This document shows, one piece after another, positions 1 through 10,541 of a DNA stretch of 64,000 nucleotides. The position numbers and the translations under genes are program-made. The notes under the pieces were generated by a model that worked only from the letters and a program-made list of their open reading frames with translations, was not told where the DNA came from and did no database searches. Origin of the DNA: Saccharothrix ecbatanensis (GTDB lineage: Bacteria; Actinomycetota; Actinomycetes; Mycobacteriales; Pseudonocardiaceae); assembly GCF_014205015.1 (NCBI RefSeq), contig NZ_JACHMO010000001.1, positions 5,704,001 through 5,768,000 of the forward strand, read 5' to 3'. Position 1 is the first letter of the stretch. Each line of letters begins with the position of its first letter.

Positions 1-299
1 TCCGGCGGCGCCCCCGGGCCCAGTGGCGGCGGTCCGCTGAGGATGCGTTCCTGGATCTCGTACTCGTGCTCGTCCAGCAGCGCCTGCGCGATGGACGTCG
101 TGTCCGGGTAACGCCGGTAGAGCGTGGCCCGACCCACGCCGGCGGCCCTGGCGATGTCCTCCATCGTGACGCCGACCGCCCCACCCGCGGCCTCGAACAC
201 CTCCTCCGCGGCGGCGAGCACGCGGGCCCGGTTGCGGGCGGCGTCGGCCCGCTCCCGAGGACGACCGACGGTGATGGTGGTCTCACCCGGTGACGACAT
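1..299 (-). CDS. TetR-family transcriptional regulator (C-terminus beyond window)
   Basis: Only the first 99 codons are in the window. The product starts MSSPGETTITVGRPRERAD and continues into a TetR-type helix-turn-helix: an alpha helix with AARNRARVLAAAEEVFEAAG, then VTMEDIARAAGVGRATLYRRYP at about residues 43-64, the canonical three-helix DNA-binding domain. The ligand-binding domain lies outside, so the inducer and targets cannot be guessed. The ATG at 297-299 is chosen because a TATGGT -10 box ends exactly 7 nt upstream, the spacing of a leaderless transcript; there is no Shine-Dalgarno sequence. The gene reads away from the histidine operon and is separated from it by a long hairpin repeat. 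Confidence 0.85.
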   Translation of the reverse strand, partial: MSSPGETTITVGRPRERADAARNRARVLAAAEEVFEAAGGAVGVTMEDIARAAGVGRATLYRRYPDTTSIAQALLDEHEYEIQERILSGPPPLGPGAPP

Positions 300-312
300 G
301 TGACCAACCATA
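300..312 (-). promoter_or_regulatory. -10 box of the TetR gene (leaderless)
   Basis: TATGGT on the minus strand at 312-307 is followed by 7 nt and then the ATG. This places the predicted transcription start at or next to the A of the start codon. No convincing -35 element is visible. Confidence 0.5.
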
Positions 313-336
313 CGCAGACAGCCAAACCGCCCGCGC

Positions 337-476
337 CCGCCGTCCTGAACGTTGAACTCGAGGGACACGAGTGTTCGACACGCGGGGCCTGAGTGTTCGA
401 CTCGCGCGTGTCGAACACTCAGGCCCCGCGTGTCGAACGTTGAGGTACCCCGAGTTCTACGTTCAGGTCCGGGCGG
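337..476. repeat. Long imperfect inverted repeat of the dispersed 22-23-nt module family (locus 1)
   Basis: The two halves (337 to about 405 and about 406 to 476) are near-complementary over roughly 65 nt, with a CGCG centre. Modules visible in the left arm include CTGAACGTTGAACTCGAGGG and GAGTGTTCGACACGCGGGG. The right arm holds the complement, including CCTGAACGTAGAACTCGGGG read on the minus strand. It lies between the end of the his operon and the promoter of the TetR gene, so it may act as a terminator. The same modules occur at three other sites in the window. Confidence 0.85.
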
Positions 477-631
477 TCAGAGGAGCCAGGTGAGGGCGGC
501 GCCGGCGGTGACGACGGTGAGGATCAGCAGGATGATCGCCAGGCCTCGGGCGGTCTTCCAGGTGCTGTAGACGCCGCCGATCAGGAAGCCCGCCAGTGCC
601 AGCAGGCCGATGACCACGTATTCCTTGGGCA

Positions 632-632
<1 letters not shown>
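477..632 (-). CDS. Small membrane protein of the his operon (51 aa)
   Basis: A 51-residue product begins VPKEYVVIGLLALAGFLIGG. It has two hydrophobic segments, about residues 5-21 and 31-50, joined by a short polar loop containing STWKTARG. The GTG start shares one base with the hisB stop (TAGTG), so translation is coupled to hisB. Short membrane proteins of this kind follow hisB in other actinomycete his operons, where their function is unknown. Here the usual next gene, hisH, is absent: the operon ends in the inverted repeat at 337-476. The call rests on overlap, reading frame and hydrophobicity. Confidence 0.65.
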
Positions 633-3644
<3,012 letters not shown>

Positions 3645-3690
3645 GCCTCCAAGGGTAAGCGGTCCCGAATTCCGTCAACTGTCACCCCGC
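3645..3690 (-). promoter_or_regulatory. hisD promoter with a 20-mer repeated elsewhere
   Basis: Read on the minus strand, TTGACG is followed by 15 nt, TACCCT and 7 nt to the hisD ATG. The -35 lies within the 20-mer whose plus-strand form is TCCGTCAACTGTCACCCCGC (3671-3690). That 20-mer recurs exactly at 4462-4481, and AGCGGTCC stands next to both copies. The direct repeat TGAC-N3-TGAC inside it could be a regulator site. Confidence 0.5.
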
Positions 3691-3729
3691 GCGGAACCCG
3701 GGACGGTCGCGGCCCCCGAAAACCGGTTC

Positions 3730-4374
3730 TCAGCTCTCGGGCCACGTGAGTGTGTTCGAGGTGATCCTGGTGTCCCCGAGGTCGACGTAGGCGTAGACCT
3801 GCGCCCCCGGCACGTCGTAACGCGTGTCACCGCACACCGCCGCGCCGTTCGCGTCAGCGGTGGTGACGCACGGTTCGCTGAAATCCCGCCCGTCGCCGAT
3901 GGCGACGACCTCGATCCGGGCGATCGGCGGGAACCCGCTGAGCCGCGTGTCGATCCAGTGGCAACTGGGGCTCTCGCACCGGGCGCTGCCCGTCGGCGCG
4001 CCGACGGCGATCTCGATGCGAGGACCGGGCGGCGTGGCGGACGGAACCGGCGGCACGACGCCGAGCACGGGCGCGGCGGGCGACCTGGTCGTCGTCGACG
4101 GGGGCAGGGTGGTCGAAGTGGGCGACAAGGCGGCCGGAGCGCCCGACTGGCGGCCGGAGCGCCCTGGGCTCACCACTACCAGCAGCAGGATGAGGACCAG
4201 CAGGAAGGCGACGCCGAGCAGGCGGTTCACCACGACCAGACCGTGGCCGACCTTGATCTCCGGGACCGGGTGGTTGTGGACGGTGACCGGCATGCTGCCG
4301 ACGGAAGCCGGTTGGAACACGGCGCCGACCCGGTCCGAATTCACGACGTTCGAAACCTCGCTCTTCGGGTCCAC
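3730..4374 (-). CDS. Single-pass membrane protein with extracytoplasmic domain, unknown function
   Basis: I do not recognise the family. The 214-aa product has a cytoplasmic N-terminus of about 50 residues, a strong membrane segment (NRLLGVAFLLVLILLLVVVS, about 51-70), a Pro/Thr/Ser-rich linker (about 80-120) and a C-terminal domain with four cysteines (CESPSC, EPC and VCGD). These are plausibly disulfide-bonded outside the cell. The GTG at 4374 follows GGGGAG at close spacing. The gene stands alone between the his operon and a divergent carboxypeptidase gene. Confidence 0.6.
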   Translation of the reverse strand: MDPKSEVSNVVNSDRVGAVFQPASVGSMPVTVHNHPVPEIKVGHGLVVVNRLLGVAFLLVLILLLVVVSPGRSGRQSGAPAALSPTSTTLPPSTTTRSPAAPVLGVVPPVPSATPPGPRIEIAVGAPTGSARCESPSCHWIDTRLSGFPPIARIEVVAIGDGRDFSEPCVTTADANGAAVCGDTRYDVPGAQVYAYVDLGDTRITSNTLTWPES

Positions 4375-4461
4375 GGTCTCCCCTGCGCGTTCGGCCCGGA
4401 CGAGTTCGGGCTGCCGACCTTAGACCATTCAGCCCAATGGACGGCGCGCGCAGCGGTCCAG

Positions 4462-4481
4462 TCCGTCAACTGTCACCCCGC
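4462..4481. repeat. Second copy of the hisD-promoter 20-mer
   Basis: TCCGTCAACTGTCACCCCGC is identical to 3671-3690 and is preceded, as there, by AGCGGTCC. It lies about 90 nt upstream of the start of the 3730-4374 gene on the same strand as that gene. No good -10 box stands at the right distance, which favours a protein-binding site over a plain -35. Confidence 0.55.
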
Positions 4482-4603
4482 ACCGCGACGGCCAACCCGA
4501 CAAACGGGGGCTACCTCTGTCCGTCACCACCGGGCCACGCTGCGTGTGCGGCACATCTGGCGCCGCACATCTCCGTCGCAACCCTGCTGATGATGGAGGC
4601 TTG

Positions 4604-5914
4604 ATGTTCACCAAGCGCCGCGGCCTTGTGGCCGCCGCACTGGTAGCGGGCGTGACCCTGGTGCTCCCTGTGCACCCAGGGTCGGCACAGCCCTCGACCG
4701 AGCAGAACCAGCGGACCGTCTTCGAGATCACCGCGACCAGCCCGGAGGCGCGCACGAAGGTCGCGCGGACCGGCGTCGACGTCCTCGGCCAGGACGGCGA
4801 CCGGCTGACCGTCATCGCCGAACCGCGGCAGCAACGCGCGCTGCGCGCGACCGGGCTGCCCATGAAGAACACCGGTGACGCCGACGCCCAGCTCGCGGGC
4901 CTCGGCAAGGCCGACTTCACCGACCCGCAGGTCGGCGCCCAGGACTTCCCGTCCGGCTACGCCGGCTACCACAACTACGCCGAGATGGTCGCCGAGCTGA
5001 ACCAGACCGTCCGCGACCACCCGAACCTGGTCACGATGCGCAGCATCGGCAAGTCGTACCAGAACCGGGACCTGTGGATGATCAAGATCAGCGACAACCC
5101 GGGCGTGGACGAGGCCGAGCCCGAGGTGCTGTTCACCTGCAACCAGCACGCGCGCGAGCACCTCACCGTGGAGATGTGCCTTCACATCATCAAGCGGTAC
5201 ACGGACAACTACGCGTCCAACGCGGCCGTCAAGAGCGCGGTCGACAGCCGGGAGATCTGGATCATCCCCAGCGTCAACCCGGACGGCGCGGAGTACGACA
5301 TCGCGACCGGCTCGTTCCGCGCGTGGCGGAAGAACCGGCAGCCGAACTCCACCGCGGTCGGCACCGACCCGAACCGCAACTGGGGCTACCAGTGGGGCTG
5401 CTGCGGCGGCTCCAGCGGCAGCGGGTCGAGCGACACGTACCGCGGCACGTCCGCGTTCTCCGCTCCCGAGGTCGCCCGCGTGCGCGACTTCGTGGGCACG
5501 CGCGTGGTCGGCGGTGTGCAGCAGATCAAGACGCACATCGACTGGCACACGTACTCGGAGCTGATCCTCTGGCCGTACGGCTACACGTACGCCGACACGG
5601 CCGCCGGTCTGGACGCCACGCAGGCCAACGTGTTCCAGACCATGGGCCGGCGGATGGCGTCGCTGAACGGGTACACGCCGCAGCAGGCCAGCGACCTGTA
5701 CATCACCGACGGCAGCGTGGACGACTGGATGTGGGCCGCGCACAAGATCTGGAGCTACACGTTCGAGATGTACCCCAGGTCGGCGAGCGGCACCAGCGGC
5801 TTCTACCCGCGCGACACCGTGATCGCGGCGCAGACCTCGCGCAACGACACGGCGGTCCAGTTGTTCCTGGACTACTCCGACTGCGTCCCGCGCATCACCG
5901 GGCGCACCTGCTGA
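4604..5914 (+). CDS. Secreted M14-family zinc carboxypeptidase
   Basis: Exported metallopeptidase that would remove C-terminal residues from peptides outside the cell. The 436-aa precursor has a signal peptide (MFTKRRGLVAAALVAGVTLV, likely cleavage after GSA at about 28), a propeptide of about 85 residues and one catalytic domain. Zinc ligands are H182 and E185 in NQHAREH and H315 in IDWHTYSE. The substrate arginine lies in DPNRNW (255-260) and the catalytic glutamate is E388 in TFEMYP. The cysteine-rich loop WGCCGGSSGSGSSD is typical of actinomycete carboxypeptidases. The ATG at 4604 is preceded by GGAGG; an upstream in-frame reading would bury the signal peptide. The 3' end overlaps the convergent PLP-enzyme gene by 20 nt. 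Confidence 0.92.
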   Translation: MFTKRRGLVAAALVAGVTLVLPVHPGSAQPSTEQNQRTVFEITATSPEARTKVARTGVDVLGQDGDRLTVIAEPRQQRALRATGLPMKNTGDADAQLAGLGKADFTDPQVGAQDFPSGYAGYHNYAEMVAELNQTVRDHPNLVTMRSIGKSYQNRDLWMIKISDNPGVDEAEPEVLFTCNQHAREHLTVEMCLHIIKRYTDNYASNAAVKSAVDSREIWIIPSVNPDGAEYDIATGSFRAWRKNRQPNSTAVGTDPNRNWGYQWGCCGGSSGSGSSDTYRGTSAFSAPEVARVRDFVGTRVVGGVQQIKTHIDWHTYSELILWPYGYTYADTAAGLDATQANVFQTMGRRMASLNGYTPQQASDLYITDGSVDDWMWAAHKIWSYTFEMYPRSASGTSGFYPRDTVIAAQTSRNDTAVQLFLDYSDCVPRITGRTC

Positions 5915-7025
5915 CGGCCTCCACGGCCTGATCCACCTGCTCGGGCTGGACGAAGTAGTGGGGCGACGCCCGCACGACCTCGTCCAGCCCGCGCCGGGTC
6001 ATGTCCAGCAACGTCGAGGACGCCGAGCTGACGGTGACCGTCACACCTTCACGAGCCAGTCGGTCACGCACGTCGGCCGCGCCGACGCCGTCCACGGTGA
6101 ACGTGACGATGCCCGCCATGCGCTCGCCCACGTCCCGCACCGTGACGCCCGGCAAGGCACTGAGTCCGGCACGCAGCCGGCCCGCCCGGTCGGCGACCTC
6201 GCGTTCGATCACGTCCAAGCCCTTGGCCAGCGCGTGCCTGGCCGCGGCGATGAGGCCGAGCCGGGCGGCGATGTTCGCCTCCCAGATCTCGTAGACCCTG
6301 GCGTCCTCGCGCAGCCGGACGTCGTGCGGCCCGACCCACTCGGCGCTGTGCAGGTCGATCAGCCTCGGCCGCATCCGCCGTGCCGCCTCACGCCGGACCA
6401 CCAGCGCGCCCGTGCCGCGCGGGCCGCGCAGCCACTTCCGGCCGGTGCAGCTGATCAGGTCGACGCCCAGCTCGTCGGCACGCACCGGCATCTGCCCGAT
6501 CGATTGGCACGCGTCCAGCAGCACCAGCGCGCCCACGTCGTGCGCCGCGTCGGCGACCTCGCGAGCCGGGTTCACCAGGCCGCTGTTCGTCGGCACGTGC
6601 ACCAGCGACACGAGCTTGACCCGCTCGTCCAGCATCTCCTTCAACGCGCCCACGTCGATCTGCCCGGACGAGTCGGACGGCACCGCCTCGGCGATCGCGC
6701 CCACCTCGCGGGCCCGGTGCAGGATGGGGATCGCGGTGCCCGCGTACTCGGCCTCGCTGTAGAGCACCCGGTCGCCGGCGGCCAGCGGCACGGCGTCGAA
6801 CGCGGTCAGCCAGGCACGGGTGGCGCTGTCGGTGAACGCGATCTCGTCCGGCTCGGCGCCCAGCAGCTCGGCGAACACCCCGTAACCGGCTTCAAGGTCG
6901 TCCTCGCGTTCCCGCGCGGCGACGTAGCCGCCGATCTCGGATTCCCGGCGCAGGTGCGCGAAGACCTCCGCCGACACCTCCTCCGGCGGCAGCGAGGAAC
7001 CAGCTGAGTCGAGGAAGATCGTCAT
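5895..7025 (-). CDS. Class V aminotransferase-fold PLP enzyme
   Basis: A 376-aa fold-type I PLP enzyme of the cysteine desulfurase / isopenicillin epimerase / EgtE superfamily; the reaction is not settled. PLP marks are H143, the cofactor aspartate D171 in LLDACQSIGQ, and the Schiff-base lysine K197 in CTGRKWLRGPRGTGAL. The N-terminus MTIFLDSAGSSLPP fits the substrate-loop start of this superfamily. The ATG at 7025 overlaps the stop of the upstream binding-protein gene (ATGA), which fixes the start and couples the two. The C-terminus lacks an obvious desulfurase-type catalytic cysteine, so a lyase or epimerase is as likely as a desulfurase. EgtE (ergothioneine) is a possibility, but no other egt gene is near. 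Confidence 0.8.
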   Translation of the reverse strand: MTIFLDSAGSSLPPEEVSAEVFAHLRRESEIGGYVAAREREDDLEAGYGVFAELLGAEPDEIAFTDSATRAWLTAFDAVPLAAGDRVLYSEAEYAGTAIPILHRAREVGAIAEAVPSDSSGQIDVGALKEMLDERVKLVSLVHVPTNSGLVNPAREVADAAHDVGALVLLDACQSIGQMPVRADELGVDLISCTGRKWLRGPRGTGALVVRREAARRMRPRLIDLHSAEWVGPHDVRLREDARVYEIWEANIAARLGLIAAARHALAKGLDVIEREVADRAGRLRAGLSALPGVTVRDVGERMAGIVTFTVDGVGAADVRDRLAREGVTVTVSSASSTLLDMTRRGLDEVVRASPHYFVQPEQVDQAVEAVSRCAR

Positions 7026-8569
7026 CGGGGCGTCCACTTCTCCAGGTTCCACCAGGGTCCCCAGGACAACGCGCCGTGGGCGTACGGGTCCACGACCTCC
7101 TGGTAGCCGTTCCAGTTCTCCCGCATCACGTACGTGTGCTGCACCGACGCGAGCACCACCATGCCCGGAGCCGCCGCGTACGCCCGCTGGAACTGCTTGT
7201 ACGCCGCCGCCCGCTGGGCCGGGTCCAGCAGTGAGCGCCCGGTGTCCAGGGCCGCGTCGACCTGCGGGTTCGAGTAGCCCCACGGGTTGCCGGTGTGCAG
7301 CGGCTGGTAGGTCATCAGGTCCGGGTCGAACGGGGTGCCGGCGCCGTGCAGCAACGCGTCCACGCCGAGCCTGGGCGTGACGGCCTCCCAGCTCAGGCCG
7401 GCCAGCTGCACGTCGATCCCGACCGCCTTGGCGTCCGCCGCGAACGCGGTGGCCAGGTCGGCGCGCACCACGTCGCCGATCGGGTACATCAGCGTGAACC
7501 GGGCCGGCACGCCGTCGCGCGCACGCACGCCATCGGTGCCGCGCGCCCAGCCTGCCTGGTCCAGCAGCAGCTCGGCCTGCGCCTTGTCGTGCTCGAACCG
7601 CGCGCCGGTCTCCACGAACTCCGGCAGCGTGTCCGGCACCGGCGTGCTCACCGGCGAGCCCTTGCCGCCCAGCAGGTTGTCGACCATGCCCTTGCGGTTG
7701 ACCGCGTGGTTCAGCGCCATCCGGATCGCGGCGTCGCCCGTCACCTGGCCGCCGCCCGGAAGGGTGATCGCACGCAGGTCGGCACTGCGGTGTGTGACGA
7801 CCCGCATACCGTTCGTGGTGCCGAAGGACGCGGCCAGCCGGGGCGGCAGCACCGTGCCGTCGAACTCCCCCGCCTGCATCCGCTGGGCCCGGGTGTTGTC
7901 GTCCGGCACGAACACCACGGTCAGCTTGCGGATCTTCGGCTCACCGCCGAAGTACGAGGCGTTGGCCTCCAGCACCATCCGGTCGCCCTTGCGCCACTCC
8001 GCCAGCCGGTACGGGCCGGTGCCGACCGGCTGGACGTCCCGCAGCGGGACGCCGAGCGCCTCGCTGGGCAGGATGCCGAGCACGAGCATGTGCGGGAACG
8101 CCGCCCACGGCTTGGCCAGCGCGAACCGCACCGTGCGCACGTCCAGCTGCTCCACTCCGGTCAGCTCGGGGTACGCGGCGCGCTCGGTCGAGCCGGACGC
8201 CGGGTCCAGCAGCGTCCGGTAGGTGGCCACCACGTCCTCGGGGCCGAACGCCGTGCCGTCCGCGAACTTGACGTCGTCGCGCAGCCTCACCGTCCAGCTC
8301 AGCCCGTCCGCGGCGGGCGCGGGTGCGCCGACCGCGAGCTGGGGCCGCACCGAGCCGTCCGCGCGGTGCTCCACCAGGCCGTCGTACAGCTTGGACACGC
8401 CCTCGCGGCCGTAGCCGAGCAGCGGGTTCAGCGTGGTCGGCTCGACCGGGTCGGCCAGCACGATCGCGCTGCCGTCCGCGGTGCCCTCGGCGTTCGGTGT
8501 GGTCGTGCCGGTGCACCCCGCAACGGCAAGGACGGCTGTGACGACAAGCAGGGGCAGTAGGGGGCGCAC
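7022..8569 (-). CDS. Oligopeptide/nickel-type ABC transporter substrate-binding lipoprotein (SBP family 5)
   Basis: Extracytoplasmic solute-binding lipoprotein of the DppA/OppA family, 515 aa from the GTG at 8569. The signal peptide VRPLLPLLVVTAVLAVAGC ends in a lipobox (AVAGC), giving a lipid-anchored cysteine. The core shows the family pattern (EPTTLNPLLGYGREGVSKLYDGL; WTVRLRDDVKFADGTAFGPEDVV; GTGPYRL; ARGTDGVRARDG). A GTG four codons earlier is open, but the TAGTGT -10 box ends 8 nt before 8569, so a leaderless start there is preferred. No permease or ATPase gene is adjacent. Its only operon partner is the overlapping PLP enzyme, an unusual pairing. Confidence 0.88.
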   Translation of the reverse strand: MRPLLPLLVVTAVLAVAGCTGTTTPNAEGTADGSAIVLADPVEPTTLNPLLGYGREGVSKLYDGLVEHRADGSVRPQLAVGAPAPAADGLSWTVRLRDDVKFADGTAFGPEDVVATYRTLLDPASGSTERAAYPELTGVEQLDVRTVRFALAKPWAAFPHMLVLGILPSEALGVPLRDVQPVGTGPYRLAEWRKGDRMVLEANASYFGGEPKIRKLTVVFVPDDNTRAQRMQAGEFDGTVLPPRLAASFGTTNGMRVVTHRSADLRAITLPGGGQVTGDAAIRMALNHAVNRKGMVDNLLGGKGSPVSTPVPDTLPEFVETGARFEHDKAQAELLLDQAGWARGTDGVRARDGVPARFTLMYPIGDVVRADLATAFAADAKAVGIDVQLAGLSWEAVTPRLGVDALLHGAGTPFDPDLMTYQPLHTGNPWGYSNPQVDAALDTGRSLLDPAQRAAAYKQFQRAYAAAPGMVVLASVQHTYVMRENWNGYQEVVDPYAHGALSWGPWWNLEKWTPR

Positions 8570-8598
8570 GAGTCCCGACACTACCTAGAGTGGGCGAC
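8570..8598. promoter_or_regulatory. Overlapping divergent leaderless promoters
   Basis: Minus strand: TAGTGT (8583-8578), 8 nt, then the GTG at 8569. Plus strand: TAGAGT (8586-8591), 7 nt (GGGCGAC), then the ATG at 8599. The two start codons are only 29 bp apart and the two -10 boxes nearly touch, so each -35 region lies inside the other gene. The two promoters probably exclude one another. Confidence 0.55.
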
Positions 8599-9378
8599 AT
8601 GCGTGTCGCCCTCTGTCAGATCAACTCCTCCACCGATCCGACGGCGAACCTCGACCTGGTGCGTTCGGAGACGAAACGCGCGGCGGCCGGCGGCGCGCGG
8701 GTGGTCGTGTTCCCCGAGGCCACGATGTGCCGCTTCGGGGTGTCACTCGGTCCGGTGGCCGAGCCCCTGGACGGGCCGTGGGCGAGCGCGGTGCGTGACA
8801 TCGCCGACGAGCACGGCGTGGTCGTCGTGGCGGGCATGTTCACCCCCTCGCCAGATGGCCGCGTGGCGAACACCCTGCTGGTCACCGGCGGTGGGCGGCA
8901 CCTGGGTTACGACAAGATCCACTTGTTCGACGCGTTCGGGTTCGCCGAGTCGCGCACCGTCGCGCCCGGCTCCGAGCCCGTCGTGGTGGAGGTCGACGGC
9001 GTCACGTTCGGCCTGGCCACGTGCTACGACGTGCGGTTCCCGGAGCTTTTCCGGGCGCTGGCGGACCTGGGCGCGACGGCAGTGCTGCTGTGCGCGTCGT
9101 GGGGCGCCGGGCCGGGCAAGCGGGACCAGTGGGAGCTGCTGGTGCGGGCCAGGGCGTTGGACTGCACGTCGTGGGTGCTGGCGTGCGGCCAGGCCGACCC
9201 CGGCGTCGACCACGGCGGCGCGCCCACGGGGATCGGCTTCAGCGCGGTGGTCTCACCCCTGGGTGGCGTGGTCGAGCGGTTGGCCGGCGAACCGGGCCTG
9301 ATCCTGACCGAAGTGGACACCCAGAGTGTCACGGAGGCGCGGCGGACCCTGCCGGTCCTGGGCAACCGTCGGCTCTGA
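8599..9378 (+). CDS. Nitrilase-superfamily C-N hydrolase (omega-amidase-like)
   Basis: Cytoplasmic amidohydrolase of the carbon-nitrogen hydrolase superfamily, 259 aa. The Glu-Lys-Cys triad is clear: E40 in VVFPEATM, K106 in YDKIHLFD and C142 in ATCYDVRFPEL. The FPEL/CYDVRFPEL form is typical of branch-10 enzymes (NIT1/2-like omega-amidase or deaminated-glutathione amidase). The substrate cannot be fixed from sequence. The start at 8599 is favoured over an in-frame GTG at 8590 because of the -10 spacing. It is divergent from the binding-protein gene and monocistronic. Confidence 0.9.
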   Translation: MRVALCQINSSTDPTANLDLVRSETKRAAAGGARVVVFPEATMCRFGVSLGPVAEPLDGPWASAVRDIADEHGVVVVAGMFTPSPDGRVANTLLVTGGGRHLGYDKIHLFDAFGFAESRTVAPGSEPVVVEVDGVTFGLATCYDVRFPELFRALADLGATAVLLCASWGAGPGKRDQWELLVRARALDCTSWVLACGQADPGVDHGGAPTGIGFSAVVSPLGGVVERLAGEPGLILTEVDTQSVTEARRTLPVLGNRRL

Positions 9379-9491
9379 ATATCTTTCGGGGGAACCCCCC
9401 ATCACACAATCGGGTGGCAGCCGAATAGGTGGCCCTTTACCCCGGGAATCCTTGCGCGGAAGTAAAAACACACGCGAAGGGGACTCTGGCC

Positions 9492-10481
9492 ATGATCAAC
9501 CAGGCCGAAGTGGACCGTCTGTACGACTGTGAAGTGATCGATGAGCACGGTGAGCGCATCGGCTCGGTGAAACAGGTCTGGCTCGACGACCGCGACGGTC
9601 GGCCGATGTGGGCCTCGGTGCACACCGGCCTGTTCGGTCTCAAGGAGTCGTTCGTGCCGATCCAGGACGCGACCCTCGGCAACGGCGTTGTCACCGTGCC
9701 CGTGGAGAAGCAGCAGGTGAAGGACGCGCCGCGGATCGACGTGTCGGACCAGCACATGTCCGACCGGCAGCAGGACGAGCTGTACGAGTACTACGGCTTG
9801 ATCCCGTCCCACCGCACCGCCGAGCACGACCGGCTCCCGGGCCGGGGCCGTGCCGACACGGCGCCCATGGCGGGCGGCCGGACGACCACCGGGCAGACCG
9901 GCCAGCGCATGCCGGGCGACCGGATGGCGACCGGGCGCGGGCCCAGCCGGATGCCCGAGCAGACCACCGGGCAGACCGTCGCCGGTCAGACCACGACAGG
10001 ACGGACGGCGGCCGGACAAACGGCGGCCGGACAGACCGCTGGTCAGCGGGGCAGGCACGAGGCCCGGACCGGTGACGCGGTCACGCGGTACGAGGAAGAC
10101 ATCGAAGTCGGCACCCGCGAGTCGGAGGCCGGCCGGGTGCGGCTGGTCAAGCACGTGGTGACCGAGCAGAAGGACGTCACCGTGCCGGTCACGCACGAAG
10201 AGGTCCGCGTGGTGCGCGAACCCGCCGACGGCGAGCCGACCGGGAAGGCGTTCACCGAGGAGGAAGCCGAAGTCACGCTGCGCCGGCAGGAGCCGGTGGT
10301 CGAGAAGAAGGTCAAGCCGGTGGAGAAGGTCCGGCTGGAGAAGGAGACCGTCACCGAGCAGGAGCACGTCCGCGGCCAGGTCCGCAAGGAGCGCGTGGAC
10401 GTGGAGCGCGACGAGCCGACCATGCGGCGCGACGACAAGATGATGCGGCCCGACGAGACCAAGCGGCGCGACACCACCTGA
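9492..10481 (+). CDS. PRC-barrel / DUF2382 stress-type protein
   Basis: A 329-aa soluble protein. Residues about 1-110 form a PRC-barrel domain (DCEVIDEHGERIGSVKQVWLDDRDGRP; LFGLKESFVPIQ). Residues about 115-195 are a Gly/Thr/Arg/Gln-rich linker with short repeats (TTGQT, AAGQT). Residues about 200-320 form a DUF2382 domain rich in charged residues, ending in a tail of Arg/Asp/Met. Such PRC-DUF2382 proteins are common and often stress-induced in actinobacteria; a molecular role is not known. The ATG at 9492 follows GAAGGGGA at good spacing. The 113 nt upstream hold no clear promoter, only a tiny GGGGGAACCCCCC stem. Confidence 0.85.
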   Translation: MINQAEVDRLYDCEVIDEHGERIGSVKQVWLDDRDGRPMWASVHTGLFGLKESFVPIQDATLGNGVVTVPVEKQQVKDAPRIDVSDQHMSDRQQDELYEYYGLIPSHRTAEHDRLPGRGRADTAPMAGGRTTTGQTGQRMPGDRMATGRGPSRMPEQTTGQTVAGQTTTGRTAAGQTAAGQTAGQRGRHEARTGDAVTRYEEDIEVGTRESEAGRVRLVKHVVTEQKDVTVPVTHEEVRVVREPADGEPTGKAFTEEEAEVTLRRQEPVVEKKVKPVEKVRLEKETVTEQEHVRGQVRKERVDVERDEPTMRRDDKMMRPDETKRRDTT

Positions 10482-10491
10482 GCCAGGGCGT

Positions 10492-10519
10492 ACCCGCGCC
10501 TAGTGCCCCGGGCGCGGGT
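10492..10519. terminator. Bidirectional hairpin between convergent genes
   Basis: ACCCGCGCC (10492-10500) and GGCGCGGGT (10511-10519) form a perfect 9-bp stem around a 10-nt loop. It lies between the 3' ends of the PRC-barrel gene (10481) and nadC (10542). There is no U tract, as is usual in actinobacteria. Confidence 0.6.
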
Positions 10520-10541
10520 GCGTCCGACCCCTGTCGGCGGC

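Noticed and set aside
352..570. Small frames in the repeat regions whose translations share RVLRSG-type peptides (also near 16230, 28600 and 45650)
   Set aside because: The shared peptides come from translating the dispersed repeat modules, not from a protein family.
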